In this document: positions 21,840 to 35,300 of the stretch, piece by piece
Layout: each line of letters starts with the position of its first letter
Numbering within the stretch: the first letter of the stretch is position 1
NCBI GenBank assembly: GCA_963681505.1
Contig: OY811974.1
Location: forward strand, 13,247,565-13,311,564
DNA from: Eunapius fragilis
Taxonomy: Eukaryota > Porifera > Demospongiae > Spongillida > Spongillidae
Reading direction: 5' to 3'
Length of the DNA stretch: 64,000 nucleotides
Position numbers and translations under genes: made by a program
The notes under the pieces: model-generated
The model's input: the letters and a program-made list of their open reading frames with translations, nothing else
Databases searched by the model: none
What the model was told of the DNA's origin: nothing

Positions 21840-24800
21840 CCTATGTAAGTTACGAAGCACAACCCCGCCAATGTACCATCCCGCTTGTAACCATGCATAC
21901 CGGCCATATTATGGCGGGAGCTTATTTCCCGTCTAATTCAATGCTTTCAAATGTATAAGTAAGTGACAGGGTAATAGCTTTCTGGTTGTTGTGCACTAAA
22001 TAGAATACCACACCACAATACTGAGACAACACGTAAATGTAAAATAGTTTGTCTGATCAGGTAAGTATGTTAGGCCTACTTACACATACAAACTGATAAT
22101 GTGTGAATTTAATGAGGCAGTAATATCTATATACTATCTGCGATCCGCGCTGAACAATATATTCGTGACAACTTATATACTCAAGAGGGAAAAAAACCGA
22201 TCGTAATTTAACTTGCCATTCAAAAGTTGCTTAGTTTTGTCAAGATGAGCTGGATGTTTGCCCTTCTAAGAGACCACGCACACGTGGGCGTTTATTTGTT
22301 TCCTTGAATAACGCCCACGGGTGGTATTTGATTAACGCCCACGGGTTGATCTGCAGTGGCGCATATTTATAGTTACATAATAGATTATAGTCTATGGCTA
22401 TCTAATCTAGATCTACATGTACCTACTTATTAATAATCGTTATTGAACGGTCGACAAAACATGGAGCAGTATATGGTCTGGCAAGCGAGACTGAAGCGAG
22501 TAATATACGCAAATAATGCTAGGTTTTGTGACTTCAAAAGTGCTGAAGTTGCAGGGCTGGAGGCGAAATTATCACTCTATAAGTTATATGTGTAATCCAA
22601 AGCGGTGTATTGATATACTTATTGGCAGATCAACTATCTTTGTGGCATAGAGGGTGGCTGGGAAGGGGGGGAGGGGGGGGGGGGGGGGGGGGGGCAGCTT
22701 GTGCTAGACGCTTAAATTTGCCCCCACCCCTTCCCATAAAATAGCCTACCTTCACAATAATGTAGTAATCTTGTACACATTGAAAAGAAAAGACAAACTG
22801 TTGCAATTAATTGATTATCTAAGCTCATTGCAAGAATACAAAGAAATGAAGATTATAATAATTGATCTTGGCCCTTACCTAATAAGAAACCTGCATGCAA
22901 AACAAATCAATCCCACCACCCAGCTCAAATGCATGCATTCCAATGTTATTATAAGTGTATCAAACTGTCATGCACATACCAACACAAAGCCACTCATGCC
23001 ACTAATCTCAAAAGTAGGAATAATAATGCATGGTATAATGAAAAATCTAGAAACACCTTACAAAGAAACACAGTTATGCTAACATATATTGACATTAACT
23101 TTTTGTTATACATATATATACATTTTGTACTAGCATTCATTACATTGTAAATTGATGACCAAATAGTGAAATTGTGTTTTATGGTTTGAGCTAATATAAT
23201 TTCTACTTGGGTGTTTAAAAGTACAACTATGCAGCTACAATTACATTTTTTTAAATTCTAGAAATGTATACTTAACCTTAACTTCCATTTACTTTGCTCT
23301 TTAGGTCATTCAAACTTGATTAGTTGTTTCTCAGGCAAACGTATAATAAAATTCAGTCAGTATGTAGGTAGAAAGATAAATAATAATTAACCCATACACA
23401 CTGCTCGGTGCAATTCGTTGCCTCTTGACAACGTTGTTTTTGCGTTTTGTCATCTGATTCAGTGACACATGAAGCATAGGAGACGTACAACAGCCTACTG
23501 CCTTTCAGCTCCGCTATGCCTTCAGTTACAAATAAAAACTTCTGTCATACCTTAGCATTCTGTTTTAATATTCCGAGTGCAATTGGCGGCTACTGCTGAG
23601 CTTGTGATGACGTTTTTGACGTAGTGACAGATATAAGTCTCAAGCAAAGTGATTGTAGCATCTGAAGGAACTGTGTGCGCTTAATGGACGGACGTATCGT
23701 CTGATGGGATTGCGACCGTTCGCTACTACATTCACTTCCATGCAACCTCTCCATCAGGGCGCCAACATTTGATGATGCTTCTCTTGACAAATACACCACC
23801 GGACTCTATATAAACTGCTACATTCAAATCAGCTAATTTGCCGTATTTTTTTTTTGGCAAAGTATATATATCTTTTGGGCCGAGAAACAACTAATTGAGT
23901 TTGAATGGCCTTAGTGGAGAAGTGGTTAGTTGAGCCATTTGCAAAGGGGTTAGTTGAGCCTTACACTTTAACTGCAATCTTAAATAATGGCATTAAAACA
24001 ATGTTTTATTACTCATCTAACAGAAATAGTGAGCTGGGCTTATTTGGCATGCAGCAGTCTCAGAGGCATTCTGTTTTTATAACATGGAGTTGTGAATCAT
24101 GTTTAAAACACTTGCCAAGGACTCTCGTTGGTGAGGTGTCATGAATTACAATGTAATGTATGAATTTGCTTCGATCATAATTTGACAATACCTAGCAATT
24201 GGACAAGAGATGGGAAGGCCTAGGTCTACCCATGCTAGCATACGCACCAAAATTTGGCTTAAGACAGCATATGGCTCCAACTGACCCACTTGGTTGGGTT
24301 AGTTGTGCAATTTGACACCTGTTAAAGTGAAGCATGTAGCAGAAATACTCATGTGATGATAGGAGACAGATCTTTGTAGCATGATTGTATTTTTTGCTAA
24401 CTATATAAACGGCATGTGAAATTAAATTAATAACATTATTAAAGATCTGATCGTTTAGCTTGTTGTTGTCTTTAGATGATAAATTTATAACCCCCATAAA
24501 GCTTATTTTGCTGGACACTTTAAAATGCAGTTATATTCTTATAAGGCTGTCTCCTAATACCAATAAAGTTAGATTTTGTCTGCATACATGTATGTAAATT
24601 GCAATTGTTAATGTTGCATGCACAGATAATGATGTAGGAGGAGCAGGTGAGGCACCACTGCTACCTGCAGTTGACCATTCATTCTGTTTCATGAGGGTAA
24701 GGTTGACAAAATAAACTCAGAGTTTGGGTAAAAAAAATTCAGTACCCTACTGCTGATCAGAAGTTTGAACCACTTCATTAAGCAGGTTTATAACCTTGAT

Positions 24801-26253
24801 GTGATATGTACATCTGCTGCCATGTCTGTGGTTTTCTTGTGCCTGGGGAAAGTGATACCTTGTTGGTCCTTGTAGCAGAACTCAGCAGTGCAATCTGTGG
24901 GCTGATATATCTTGTGATTATGTCAGTCATCCAAAAGAACAATTTAGTTGCTTGTATACCTGAATATTTGTACTGTTGCAATTGTATGATGCTAATTATT
25001 TAAAATTAGTTAACATAGCTTCAATGGTTTTCCACTGAATTTCAGTTAGTGTACAATATGTATGGTAGTAAATGAAATATTGGAAGGACATCTATTGCAC
25101 AGACAAGTGTAGTGAACGGTCGCCATTTGCACAATGCGCGCTTGCGCAGTGAGCCAAGATTTGTCTAGAACTGCCAATATTTCAGTATAGAAAGATTGAT
25201 ATTATTTTTGTATGGTGTCTTTGATTCTGCTGTGATTTAATACTATTGGCTACTATTACACAAGCATACAGAATATGCTAAATGTTTCCATGGTGAGAAT
25301 TGGGAGGTTAATAGAATATGGTCTACAACATTACAGTTTGATTGTGCATGAGTTGAAAGATGGACAGTATTGCAACAAAGACCCAATATGAAGAGGCATG
25401 GCACAATAATCTTAGGATATTTTGTATTGGTCTTTCTCAAATGTCTGCATGATGATTGCCACACCCATTCCATACAGGCAGATTCATGTATAGCTAACAC
25501 ATCCATCATCTTCTTCAGACACAAAGGGTATATTTTTCGCTAAACCTAACCCTAATAACTAGACAGGATTAAAATTAAGTACCTCCAATCCTGGTGTATG
25601 GCTGGAATCTGTGCAACATGTGATGCTGTGTGAGTTGACTATTAATAATCAGAGAGGAACTTTGTGTTTGGATTAGTATTTGGCAGCATGCGTGTAACCT
25701 CTGATTATACCCATTGTCTGTATGGGGTACAGTCTGCTAGTTAGATACTTTCATATATGATGGATTCTCTGCCCAAATGTTGAGGGGAGGAGAGCCGTGA
25801 ACTGGGTGGAGATCAATATTAAAAATATAGGCTCAAACTGACTTCCATGGATGCTTTCATGCATTGCACAATAACACACCACAGAAGGTGGGAACATTCC
25901 ATATTTAGGTTTCTAATCCATGACCTGTTGTATGAGTCGCCCTCTATTACAGCCACATGCCCTAGGAGCATGCAAATCAGGGTATGCCTGGTTTTACAGC
26001 AGCTCGATAGGCGTTCTAAAAGCAATAACCTTGCTACTCAAATCATGGACTGTCTATTCTTGCCCTCCACCCAGTAGTGGACACCTGAACCACATAAACA
26101 TGCATATTCCTAGTTGGGCATAACACCTCTCCGAAATTACAAAGCAGAGACAACTCACACAAAATAATATGCTTTCAGCTTTGGCAATCAAATGAACAAC
26201 ACCTCCCATAGGACATTTTGAACACATGCTCCAATAGGCTCTACATGTTATGG
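21840..26253. other. 4.4 kb without a supportable gene
   Basis: Includes a tandem/inverted AACGCCCACGGGT motif at 22280-22345, a poly-G tract at 22665-22694 and otherwise AT-rich DNA. Frames at 22771-23082 and 24806-25003 lack motifs or plausible splice borders. A CpG-containing TGCGCGCTTGCGCA segment at 25135-25148 could belong to a promoter but has no gene attached to it. Confidence 0.4.
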
Positions 26254-26345
26254 CTCCCATTAAAATGCTTACAGAGCTTTATATACTAATATACACATGC
26301 CTAGAGGTACCAACACACATGCACACACACACATGCATGCACACA

Positions 26346-26394
<49 letters not shown>

Positions 26395-26945
26395 CCCTAA
26401 ATAAAAGACCTTTAATCTTTACACACATTGGCCTACACCACTTGAATGTGCACACACAAAAACACGTAGAGCTCTACAGCTACGCTAAACTATATGCTCA
26501 CACCTCCTCCATACCATTCTTCATCGAAACGAGGCGCTTATATAAGTTTAGGGTGTTCCGCTTAAGAAAGCTTCTCTGCCGCCCCACTGGTTTCATAGAT
26601 GCAAAATCCCATTCCTGTGCAACGAAGAAGACTGTAATTACTCCAGTCCAAGTCTCGGTATACCTATTCTGGTAACAGCCTAACCTCGTACCACCTCGTT
26701 CCCATCGAATGATCCAGATCGGTGATCGATCGACGATGGTCGATCGATGAATGGTCGATCGATCGATCATCAATCGATGTCCATCGATTTAATCCCATCA
26801 AAAAGAATTTTGTGTCGAATCCGCATGATCGAATGGGATAAAGCATCGAATGCAAATGATCGGTTAGAAAATTACGTCGATCTAAAAAACTTGATCGAAT
26901 TACAGATGTGATCAATTTTGACCCAAACGGCGTTCCATACTCGAT
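26254..26945. repeat. Inverted-repeat arm R (partner 16304-16974)
   Basis: Reverse complement of arm L, including the ATCGATCGAT-rich core (26715-26790), the AGAGCTCTACAGCTACGC block and a (CA)n tract at 26340-26392. Divergence is small apart from repeat-length changes and one extra ATCGATGTCC unit. Confidence 0.88.
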
Positions 26946-27855
26946 AACGTAGACTGTTCGTCCCGCGTGGTGGATTAATAAGGCGATAGAAAAAAAATGC
27001 GACGGAAGTCAGCCAGACAAATTATTACCAGATCGAAGACAAGATCGATCGATGAGATAGGAAAAGCGGTCGCTACGATTGATAAAGTACACATCGATAA
27101 AAAAGTATCGCATCGACAGAAAAATGTGAATTTTGTCCCATACGCGTAGTGGTGATGTAATCCACCCGCAACTGTGAGTGTGGGTCTGGGTACGAGACTA
27201 CTAGACTGGTGGGCATAATTACGCACTGTCCGCATAGTCTCGTACCCAGACCCTGATTCCAACAGCTGCGCGGTAATCCAGCTGAGACGAGCTTGCGCAG
27301 CGATTAGCGGAAGTTATAGGCAAACAGCTTAATACCGTATAATGAGAAGATCATCAGTACATGGGCACAAACCCTTCAAAACTACTAACACACATGACAT
27401 CAGTAGCAAAAGGGTCAATTACGATACAATAGTCCTATAGACGGGCTATCAAGTGGCCCACCGAGAAACTTCCTGGGAGGGGAGGGGCACCTACACACAC
27501 ACAAACAAACAAACACACAAACTCACACACATGGTTTCTAAAGGTTTCTCTCACGGATATGCAATAGTCTTTCTCAGACCAGTTGTGAGAATCAGGGTCT
27601 GGGTTCAAGACTAACCTTGATCTGTTCCACGGCGCGTAACCATAACTATGACAACGTGATATAGTTCATTCTAAGCGCCAAAAAATAAGCGTCGTAAGGT
27701 AGAAGTAGAAGTACTGTGAGGTCTTTGCTAACCCACCATGCCATCATAGCTGCAGCGAAATTAGAATTATTTTTGCATACAGTAACAACGTAATTGCGCA
27801 CAAAGTAGAAGCATGAAAAGAGAGCACACTATAACTACACAGTTAAGTAGTTGTT
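26946..27855. other. Gene A 3' flank; segmental-duplication edge and MITE
   Basis: From about 27142 rightward the sequence is homologous to 54040 onward, so the duplication containing the Calx-beta genes begins here. No clear AATAAA was found on the minus strand directly downstream of the gene A stop. The flank is AT-rich. Confidence 0.6.
27235..27613. mobile_element. MITE with TAGTCTCGTACCCAGACC termini (copy A)
   Basis: The left terminus TAGTCTCGTACCCAGACCCT recurs inverted at the right end (AGGGTCTGGGTTCAAGACTA). The paralogous copy lies at 54114-54427 and related palindromes at 27148-27212, 33432-33568 and 53996-54100. It was present before the segmental duplication because both copies share it. 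Confidence 0.75.
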
Positions 27856-29261
27856 TTAAGAAGCAGCTACGGGAGGAGGGCAGCCTTTAAATTGGTTGTA
27901 ACGAAACACGGAGCTGAAAATGTCGCTTGTAATATAATCCGTGTAGGTCCCTTCAATTACAGAGTCGTCAGGTTTGGCAACACCCGTATTTCCCCCCTGG
28001 GAACTTCCACTGTAATAGCAGGTCTTCTTTGTTCTGTCCCAGGTGCGGCCATATTGTTCTCCCAGGAAGTTTCTCGGTGGGCCACTTGGTGGGTTGACTG
28101 TGATGATGTACAATGGCTCTGTGGAGTCATATCCAGCAGGTGGAGCACCGGAGTAATGAACAATTGAGATCGGGATATTCCAGAATTGCCCTACAAGGAT
28201 TTGGAAGGTGTAAAGTGTAATCATAACCTTGTTCATTAATATTTATTTTTTCAGGCTACACTTCTATTTTTATTTTTTAATGAGCCAGTCTCTTGTTGTG
28301 TAGTAAATACCAGTGAATATGAATGTCAGTTTCTTTGCTCCATTAATTAAGCTTGAACAAAACTTTATGCCTGTGATCCATGACAGCAATAGTATGCACA
28401 AATCTTTGTGAAGGCAATTGTACATGACCTTGTGCTGTTTTGTATAGTTTTTACTATTTAACACTTCTGAAAACTGTTAACAAAATGATCTGTATGCATT
28501 TTTGCTGAGATACAACCTGACTAAAGTGATATTGCATTGTCAAATAGCAGTCTCACAACAGCTGCACATGTTTCATCATCTGTGTTGCCTCACAATGCAT
28601 TAATGCCAGGTGTAATAGGTAACACTATCAACGTGATTGATTGTACCCACTTTCCATCACCCACATCCTCTTCAATAATCCACACCTACTCCTCACCTCC
28701 ACATCTAATCCACCCCCACACCAATTCCATATCCCAATGATTCGGAACCACAAGGGGTAACGCCCTCACCAATGATTCCATGAGATGTTGGTCTAAGGTT
28801 CAGTCCGCGAGATATTACAAAACGAATCATCTTCACGCCGAGCATCTGTTCACACACAACCCACGAGACCAGATTGGGGCTGCCACCATTGGGAACAGAG
28901 ACCCTCACCCTATCACCAATCTGTCTGACCCCAATGTCGGCCTTCTGGTATGAAGTAACCTGGGCACCATTAACAAAGGCAGTACACCCATCCAAGTCCA
29001 CCAGTATCCTCTGGCAGGCACCACTGCTGTCAATGGCAAGTATTCCAATCTTTGTGATAATGTTGATGGGAACAGGGTCAGAGCTGCTGATAGCCGGGCT
29101 GTAGTAGGCATTCACAGAGGTGTAGGTGTCTGATACAAGGTTAAACGTTTTGTTGGCTGCTCCGTGGACTTCATAGCACAGTGCAGGACCGTCCAGTGGG
29201 TTTGATATATTCAGCAGCAGTGGCACGGCATAGAGGGGGTCTCCAATCACTGTGTCATTGA
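27856..29261 (-). CDS. Gene A exons 22-23: VWFD-like C-terminal domain
   Basis: Exon 22 (28770-29261, 492 nt) encodes LCYEVHGAANKTFNLVSD, then a beta-rich stretch with ILVDLDGCTAFVNGAQV, and ends LRPTSHGIIG. Exon 23 (27856-28190) continues GQFWNIPISI and ends FKGCPPPVAAS then TAA. The LCYEV...FNLVSD...GIIGQFWN layout resembles VWF type D and the related inter-alpha-trypsin-inhibitor heavy-chain C-terminal domain. The exon 22 acceptor lies behind an unusual poly-C/(CA)n tract. Confidence 0.75.
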
Positions 29262-29282
29262 CTGTGGTATTGCCATGGGTGT

Positions 29283-29313
<31 letters not shown>

Positions 29314-32300
29314 GGAGAAGGACAAATGTGATAACACAATATATGGCACCAATGTATGTATCAAACTTACGCTCCTCATCAATAAAGCACTACAGTTGTG
29401 TGTATGTGTGTGTGTGTGTGTTTGTGCATGAGTGTCTACATGAGTGAATGTAAGGTACCTATCACATCTGTTTAATGGTTATTGAATTGTACACTGTAAT
29501 TATATGGCACCAATGTATGTAACAAACGTGGGCTCCTCTTCATCAATACATAGCACTATGCATATACTTTATGCAAGAATAATTTCTGTAATCACCTGGT
29601 TAAACAAGAAACCTGACAGACTTACCAATGGTGGCAGGTGCTGGAGTAGGAATTTTTTCATTGATTTTAATCATTGTTGTGTCATTTCCTGGAGCGCGAG
29701 GAGGGTTTATAAACACCTGTGGTGCAGGCCTTGCTATCAGAGTGGTGATGTCAGTGGAGTCAGTAAATCTAGCACAAGCCACAGTGCTATTGGGATAGAA
29801 GACTATGGTAGTGATGATCTCCCTCCTGGTCGTTGTCCCTGCAATTTGGATAGTCACAAAAACATGAAGTAGCCAGTGACGGCTATGTGGCTGTCATTCT
29901 CACCTGCATTGATGTTTGCCAAAATGGTCACAGACGTTTCAGTGGCAACAGTGAGGTCTGATTTGAAGCACACCAGAGGCACTGCAAGGTATGTATCATT
30001 TGGAGTAATAGTTTCCAATGTAATCTCTAAAACGCAAGGGGCATCACAGTGAAACAGTGTGTAATAGCTATGGAAACCTTACTATGGTCGTCCACTATCA
30101 AGACCTGTGATGGAGGGGAGACAATCACCCTTTGGTTGGGGGGCTGAAGGGACACTGTGAAGGTCTTGTTTGGTTGGAAAGCAATTTTGCTATCAAAAAT
30201 TGGAATATTTGTACAGAAGGGTGTCAGAGGTGAGGTATTTGCTGGAATGGTGATCACATATGACCCAGCTGAAAAGTCGCTAGTATCTGGGTGAGGTGGA
30301 GGGAGTGGTGGGGTAGGTTATTGTGAAGGTATGCCAGCTCTCTTCCTCCCTTACCTATGGCACTGGGGACTTTGTCCTCATCAGCATCAACTGTTACATT
30401 TATAGGAACATTAGCACTTGGGGTAGCCACAATGCATACCACAGCTGGACCCTTGCTCTGGTACACCGTATACAGTGGGCGAATAAAGCTGACATTGACA
30501 ACTGCACAAGAAAAAGGTATGACATAGCCAAGCATTGATACAACAATCCATCAACCACCCTATACAAGTCACATACCCCTTAGGTCTTGAATGGTGACTG
30601 CGGTCTCTGGTATTGATCCCTTTGGATAAAGGGTTGGGGAGGGAGTGTTGAAGACCACTTTGAAGGTCTTGTCTCCAGTGAATGCTATCCCATTGTCCAA
30701 GATGGGGATCTGAACACACTTGATGTTCTCACTGGGTAGGAAGGTCAGGGGTGTCTGGACATGGGTGTAGTCAACAGCAGCTAGAAGAGAAGGGGGTGAA
30801 GGTGAGGGGAAGATGGAGGTATGGGAGAGGATCCCCTACGTGTAGCTGTCAGTGGAACAGTTGTCATGTTGACTGTAATGCGCTTAGTGGTATTTCCAAA
30901 CTTCTGAAGACACACTTGTGCTGTATTGCCACTCTTTGATACAGTGACAGTACTGTTCTCAAATGAGAATGGTACAGCTGAAGGAGACAGAGAGATCCCA
31001 TCATTACACAAATCACATGATGGAGGACACCTTTCTTACTAGAAGAATCTACAATGGTGACCTGGGCAGTGGATGGAGTCCCAGCTTTGACCACACCTCC
31101 AGTGGAGGTGGTCTGTTGAATTGACACATTGAACACCTTGTTATCTCCCTGGACACGATCATCCAATGTGGTGATGTTGACACATGTCTGTGTACCAGCG
31201 GGGCCAGCAGGAAGGGTGTAGGGATAGGATCCACTTGTGAAATGCACCAGAGCTGTGGAGTTGAGGTGGAGGTTAAGTGGGAACACATAGTGAGTTGTGG
31301 CATCTGTACTCACGTGTTGCTGCATTGGGTGCCACTATGGGATAAGCTGTGATCACTCCACTGATGTCACTGGCTGTCTCAAGGTCCTTGGTCACACACA
31401 CTTGAGCAGGCTGTCCTTTTTGGGTCATATAACTGGTATTAGTCATGGTTACCGTGGGAACTGAAATATAATAATTGTGTGAAGTTATACTATTTTAGTA
31501 TACACCTCCCAAATGTAGCAAAGTAACACATTAGCTGTGTTGTATACCATAACAGGAGTGGGATCTTGTAGAAGCATATCAAAACCATGCTACCAGTATA
31601 TAAAACTAATAGATCATTGCTGAAGAATGGTTTGTGATCAGTGTTGGTGGATTGTCATAGCAATGACAGCTTAGGGCATCGCATCTGTCCCTAGGTTAAT
31701 TAAAGTGGGGAGCAGCATCGAGGAAGTGTATTGCAAAGTGACAGTCAAAGTATGTGGAAATATCAAGGTCCATACAATGTAGAATCTGCCATTGATATAA
31801 AGTTTTGTCTTGAGTTCAGAGCCTCTATTTTACAAGTTAAAAGATGGTTTTTAAATTCCGGTACCATGTAGATGTAATCGGTTTCTATGGGATTTGGGGC
31901 ATCCATAATAACTTTCCGCAACTTTTTTCTGTGTAACATTTTTCTGTGTTTTGTCCTTGAACTACATGATTGATAAGTTTTTGCCCTTTTAACATGGCTG
32001 TAAGTCCTTGGTACACACACTTGAGCAGGCTGTCCTTTTGGAATCATATAAGTGGTGCTAGTCAGGGTTACCATGGGAACTGAAATCTGATAGATTATGG
32101 CCTTTAAAATATTACATATAGACAATATGGTATATATGATGGTTAATATAGAAATGGAATACACTTGTGTAAGGAACATTTCTGCTGCTATTAAGTGGCA
32201 TGTGGTTTATGGCTATCATGTCTCACCATCATTCTCAATGATAGTAATCCTGCTCTCCTGAGCACCTTGGCCTAGCCATGGCTGTGGAGGTATACTGAAT

Positions 32301-35300
32301 GTGACGCTGAACTCTCTGTTTGGTTCCAGTGCAATGAAATCATCTATAATAGTTATGTTCACACACAGCTGACTAGCTGCAGCTGGGAAGGTGGCTGTAG
32401 TACTACCACCACCAAAGTCTCTACGACCTGTAGTGATGAGGTCAATGCGTTTGTGACACAGCTCAACATGGACAGCTTGGTCTGGTTACCTTGAGCACTC
32501 ATGGAGGTCAGTTCACCAGGGCTGAATGTTACGCTGAAGTCCTGTTGTGTTGTCAGCGTCTTGTTGAGACATATGCGAACAACGCCTGCATTCTCAAGGA
32601 CACTGTAGGATCCAGAGGAGAACTGGACCAGAGCCACTAGTAGAAATAGGACCAAAGGTAGAAGCAATTTTTTTATGTCTAAGGAGGTTACCATTATTAT
32701 TGATGATGTTGACAGTAGCCACGTTCATCACCAGCACAACTGAAGGACTGGACGAGCTCAGTACTGCCCTGAAGGTCATGGATGATCCAGCTATTTGGCT
32801 GTTGAGAATGTCCACGGGTACTGACACTGTGGTGATCTGGTTACTGTCAGGTGGAATGTTAATGGTCTTAGAGAAGCCTGTATAATCCCGACCATCTGAG
32901 CAAAAAAATAGTAGTTTAAAATAGGCTAGCTGTATTGTCTAAGCACTTGTATATACCTATTGCAGTTACATCCACTGTTGTTATGTTAACTGAGGTAACA
33001 ACGTTAGATGTTCCATTTCTCTCAATTGTCAAATTGACAAATCCAGCATCCACAGTAGTGTAGTACACAGTTGGGTTAAACCCCAACTGCACTGTCATGG
33101 CTGGAGAAAAATGAAATTACATGATTTGAAGGTATGTAAAATAGTGATGAAGATGAATGTATTGGGTTAGAAACCAGGGAGGAAGGAGGGAGGGAGGAGT
33201 GATAGTGGGGAGGAGGGAGAGGGGAGGAGAGTAGTGGTGAGATGAACACCAGAGCCATCTCAAAGGTCAGGGCCAGCCTATGGTTCTAGCCCTCCACTGG
33301 CAGCCATAATTAACTTGTTCCAAACATACATGTTCTCACACATAGGCTAATAGAAAGTGAAAGTAACTGAGGCTGCATACATAGTATTGTAGATTATGCT
33401 CATCATTTTCACCCACAATAGGCCTTGAGCCTAGTCTCATACCTAGACCAAAATTTATCACAGCTGTGGATGGATTACACATCGCTCACATGAAACGTTT
33501 TCACTTTCACATAGTGATGATGTAATCCATCCGCAGCTATGACAAATATGGGTCTGGGTACCAGACTACTTTCAGGTGCCTGCACCTAAATGATCAGGAG
33601 GGTGGGGCTGGTAGTAGGGAAGGGGGAGGAGCTGGTAGTAGGGAGGGAGGGGGCTGCAGTGGCGGATCCAGGATTTGGGAGGGGGGGGGGGGGGGCACAA
33701 TGGAAGGCGTGGCTATAGGTGGGGCAGAGTAGTGAGCGGCGCCGCCCCGGGGAGGGTACCCCCCTCCCGCCCAGCTAGGGGGTATGGGGGAGTGCCGAAA
33801 GCCCCAGAAGCTTTGCAATTTCAGCATAAATAAATCCTATACATGTAAGTATTTATAACGATGAGGTTTAATTAATGTCCACAACATGAAGATACATATA
33901 CACTCCGTTGCATGTAAAGTCGTTTGCAGAGCCGACCGGGTCTGCCTGGTCTTCGATTACTATAGCACAGCTAGCATTGGTCACACGTAGACTGCACTGT
34001 TAATTGAATTGTTCAATCTAAAGCCCCCCCCCCCCCCCCTTCCCCCCCCTTCATCTGGATCCGCTACTGGACTGGTAGTAGGGGAGGAAGGGAGCTGGTA
34101 GTAGTGGAGGGAGGGGCTGGTAGTAGGGGAGGGAGGGGGTTGGTAGTAGGGGAGGGAGGGGCTGGTAGTAGGGGAGGGAGGGGGTGGTAGTAGGAGAGGG
34201 AGGGGCTGGTAGTAGTGGAGGGGAAGGGGATAAGGTGGAGAAAACAGGTTAGTCCAAACGTCCACCCCGCCCCCTCTCATCTCTCTCCTTCCCCTCTTCT
34301 CACACTCAAACCCCTCCTCCCCAGTCTCTCTTCTTACTGTAGTCCATAATGGTCACCAGTGTGTTGTTGGGTGAGATCATCACTGATGGTTCATTATTCG
34401 ACAACGTGACGGAATACAGGAATGTCTGGTTTCCCTCAAAATATAAATCAGACACTGCTGTTACATTGAAGCAGACAGTCCTGATGTCATTGTTAAATGG
34501 TCCAATGATAGTTGAGGAAACTGAAACATCAGATGTGTCTATGGAGAGAGGAATCATGGTGAAGAGACTTCTGCAACAGATCAACAGATGAATGACCACT
34601 TTGTTGTCAAGGTAATTTTTAAATGGACTAATATGCAAAAAAGGAAAATACATCATATGCTCATCAAAGGTGGTCAGTGTTAATTAATTAGTAAGGCAGT
34701 CCACCTCATTAACCTGCAATGTTTTGGTGGCAGCAGGTTACTACACCTTTATAAAATATTCCCAGGCATGACGTAAACATGCTCATCCTGGACTTTGCTG
34801 CACAAAAAATGTACCCAAGTGTGACAGGAAAAACAGCCATTTTTGTACTTTAACTGTCAATTAACGATGCAATGACAATATTCATTTGGTGGTTGTAGTG
34901 TCAAGAGGGAGTTTTTTTAACGGTGATGGAATCGTTTCAGAACCAAACAGAGGGTGTACTGAGTAGAATTATTGTTCGTCAAGGATTGCCACCAAAAGCA
35001 TAGGTTTCCCCTTTGGCAGACTGTTTTCATAGCTCCTTTCAAGCAGTCGCCATCATTTAAACCTCCCACACTTGTTTCACAACATTTTCTCTAAGGAAAC
35101 CAATTTTGGTGCTCGAGATATTTTGCTACTGTGATACAAAGTTTTCCAACCCATTTGGTTAGGATTTCACATATCACTCACTAGTGTATGAGATTGCAAA
35201 GGAGCATGTTGTGAAAATATGGGGCAGTGTCCAGCTAAATCTCCCTTCTGGGGTTATACTTTTAAAAAGCATACTTTTCAAATCTCCTACATGTATTTTT

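Noticed and set aside
23590-23799. 69-codon minus-strand frame with natural-looking composition
   Set aside because: No domain, no splice partner, no homologous copy in the window; too short to call.
25135-25148. NRF-1-like TGCGCGCTTGCGCA with a nearby CGCCATTTG
   Set aside because: Two bases longer than the consensus spacing and no gene could be attached; only noted as possible promoter DNA.
28874-29104. Plus-strand frames opposite the VWFD-like exons (also 58201-58554)
   Set aside because: Shadows of exon 22; the minus-strand reading has splice sites and domain features.
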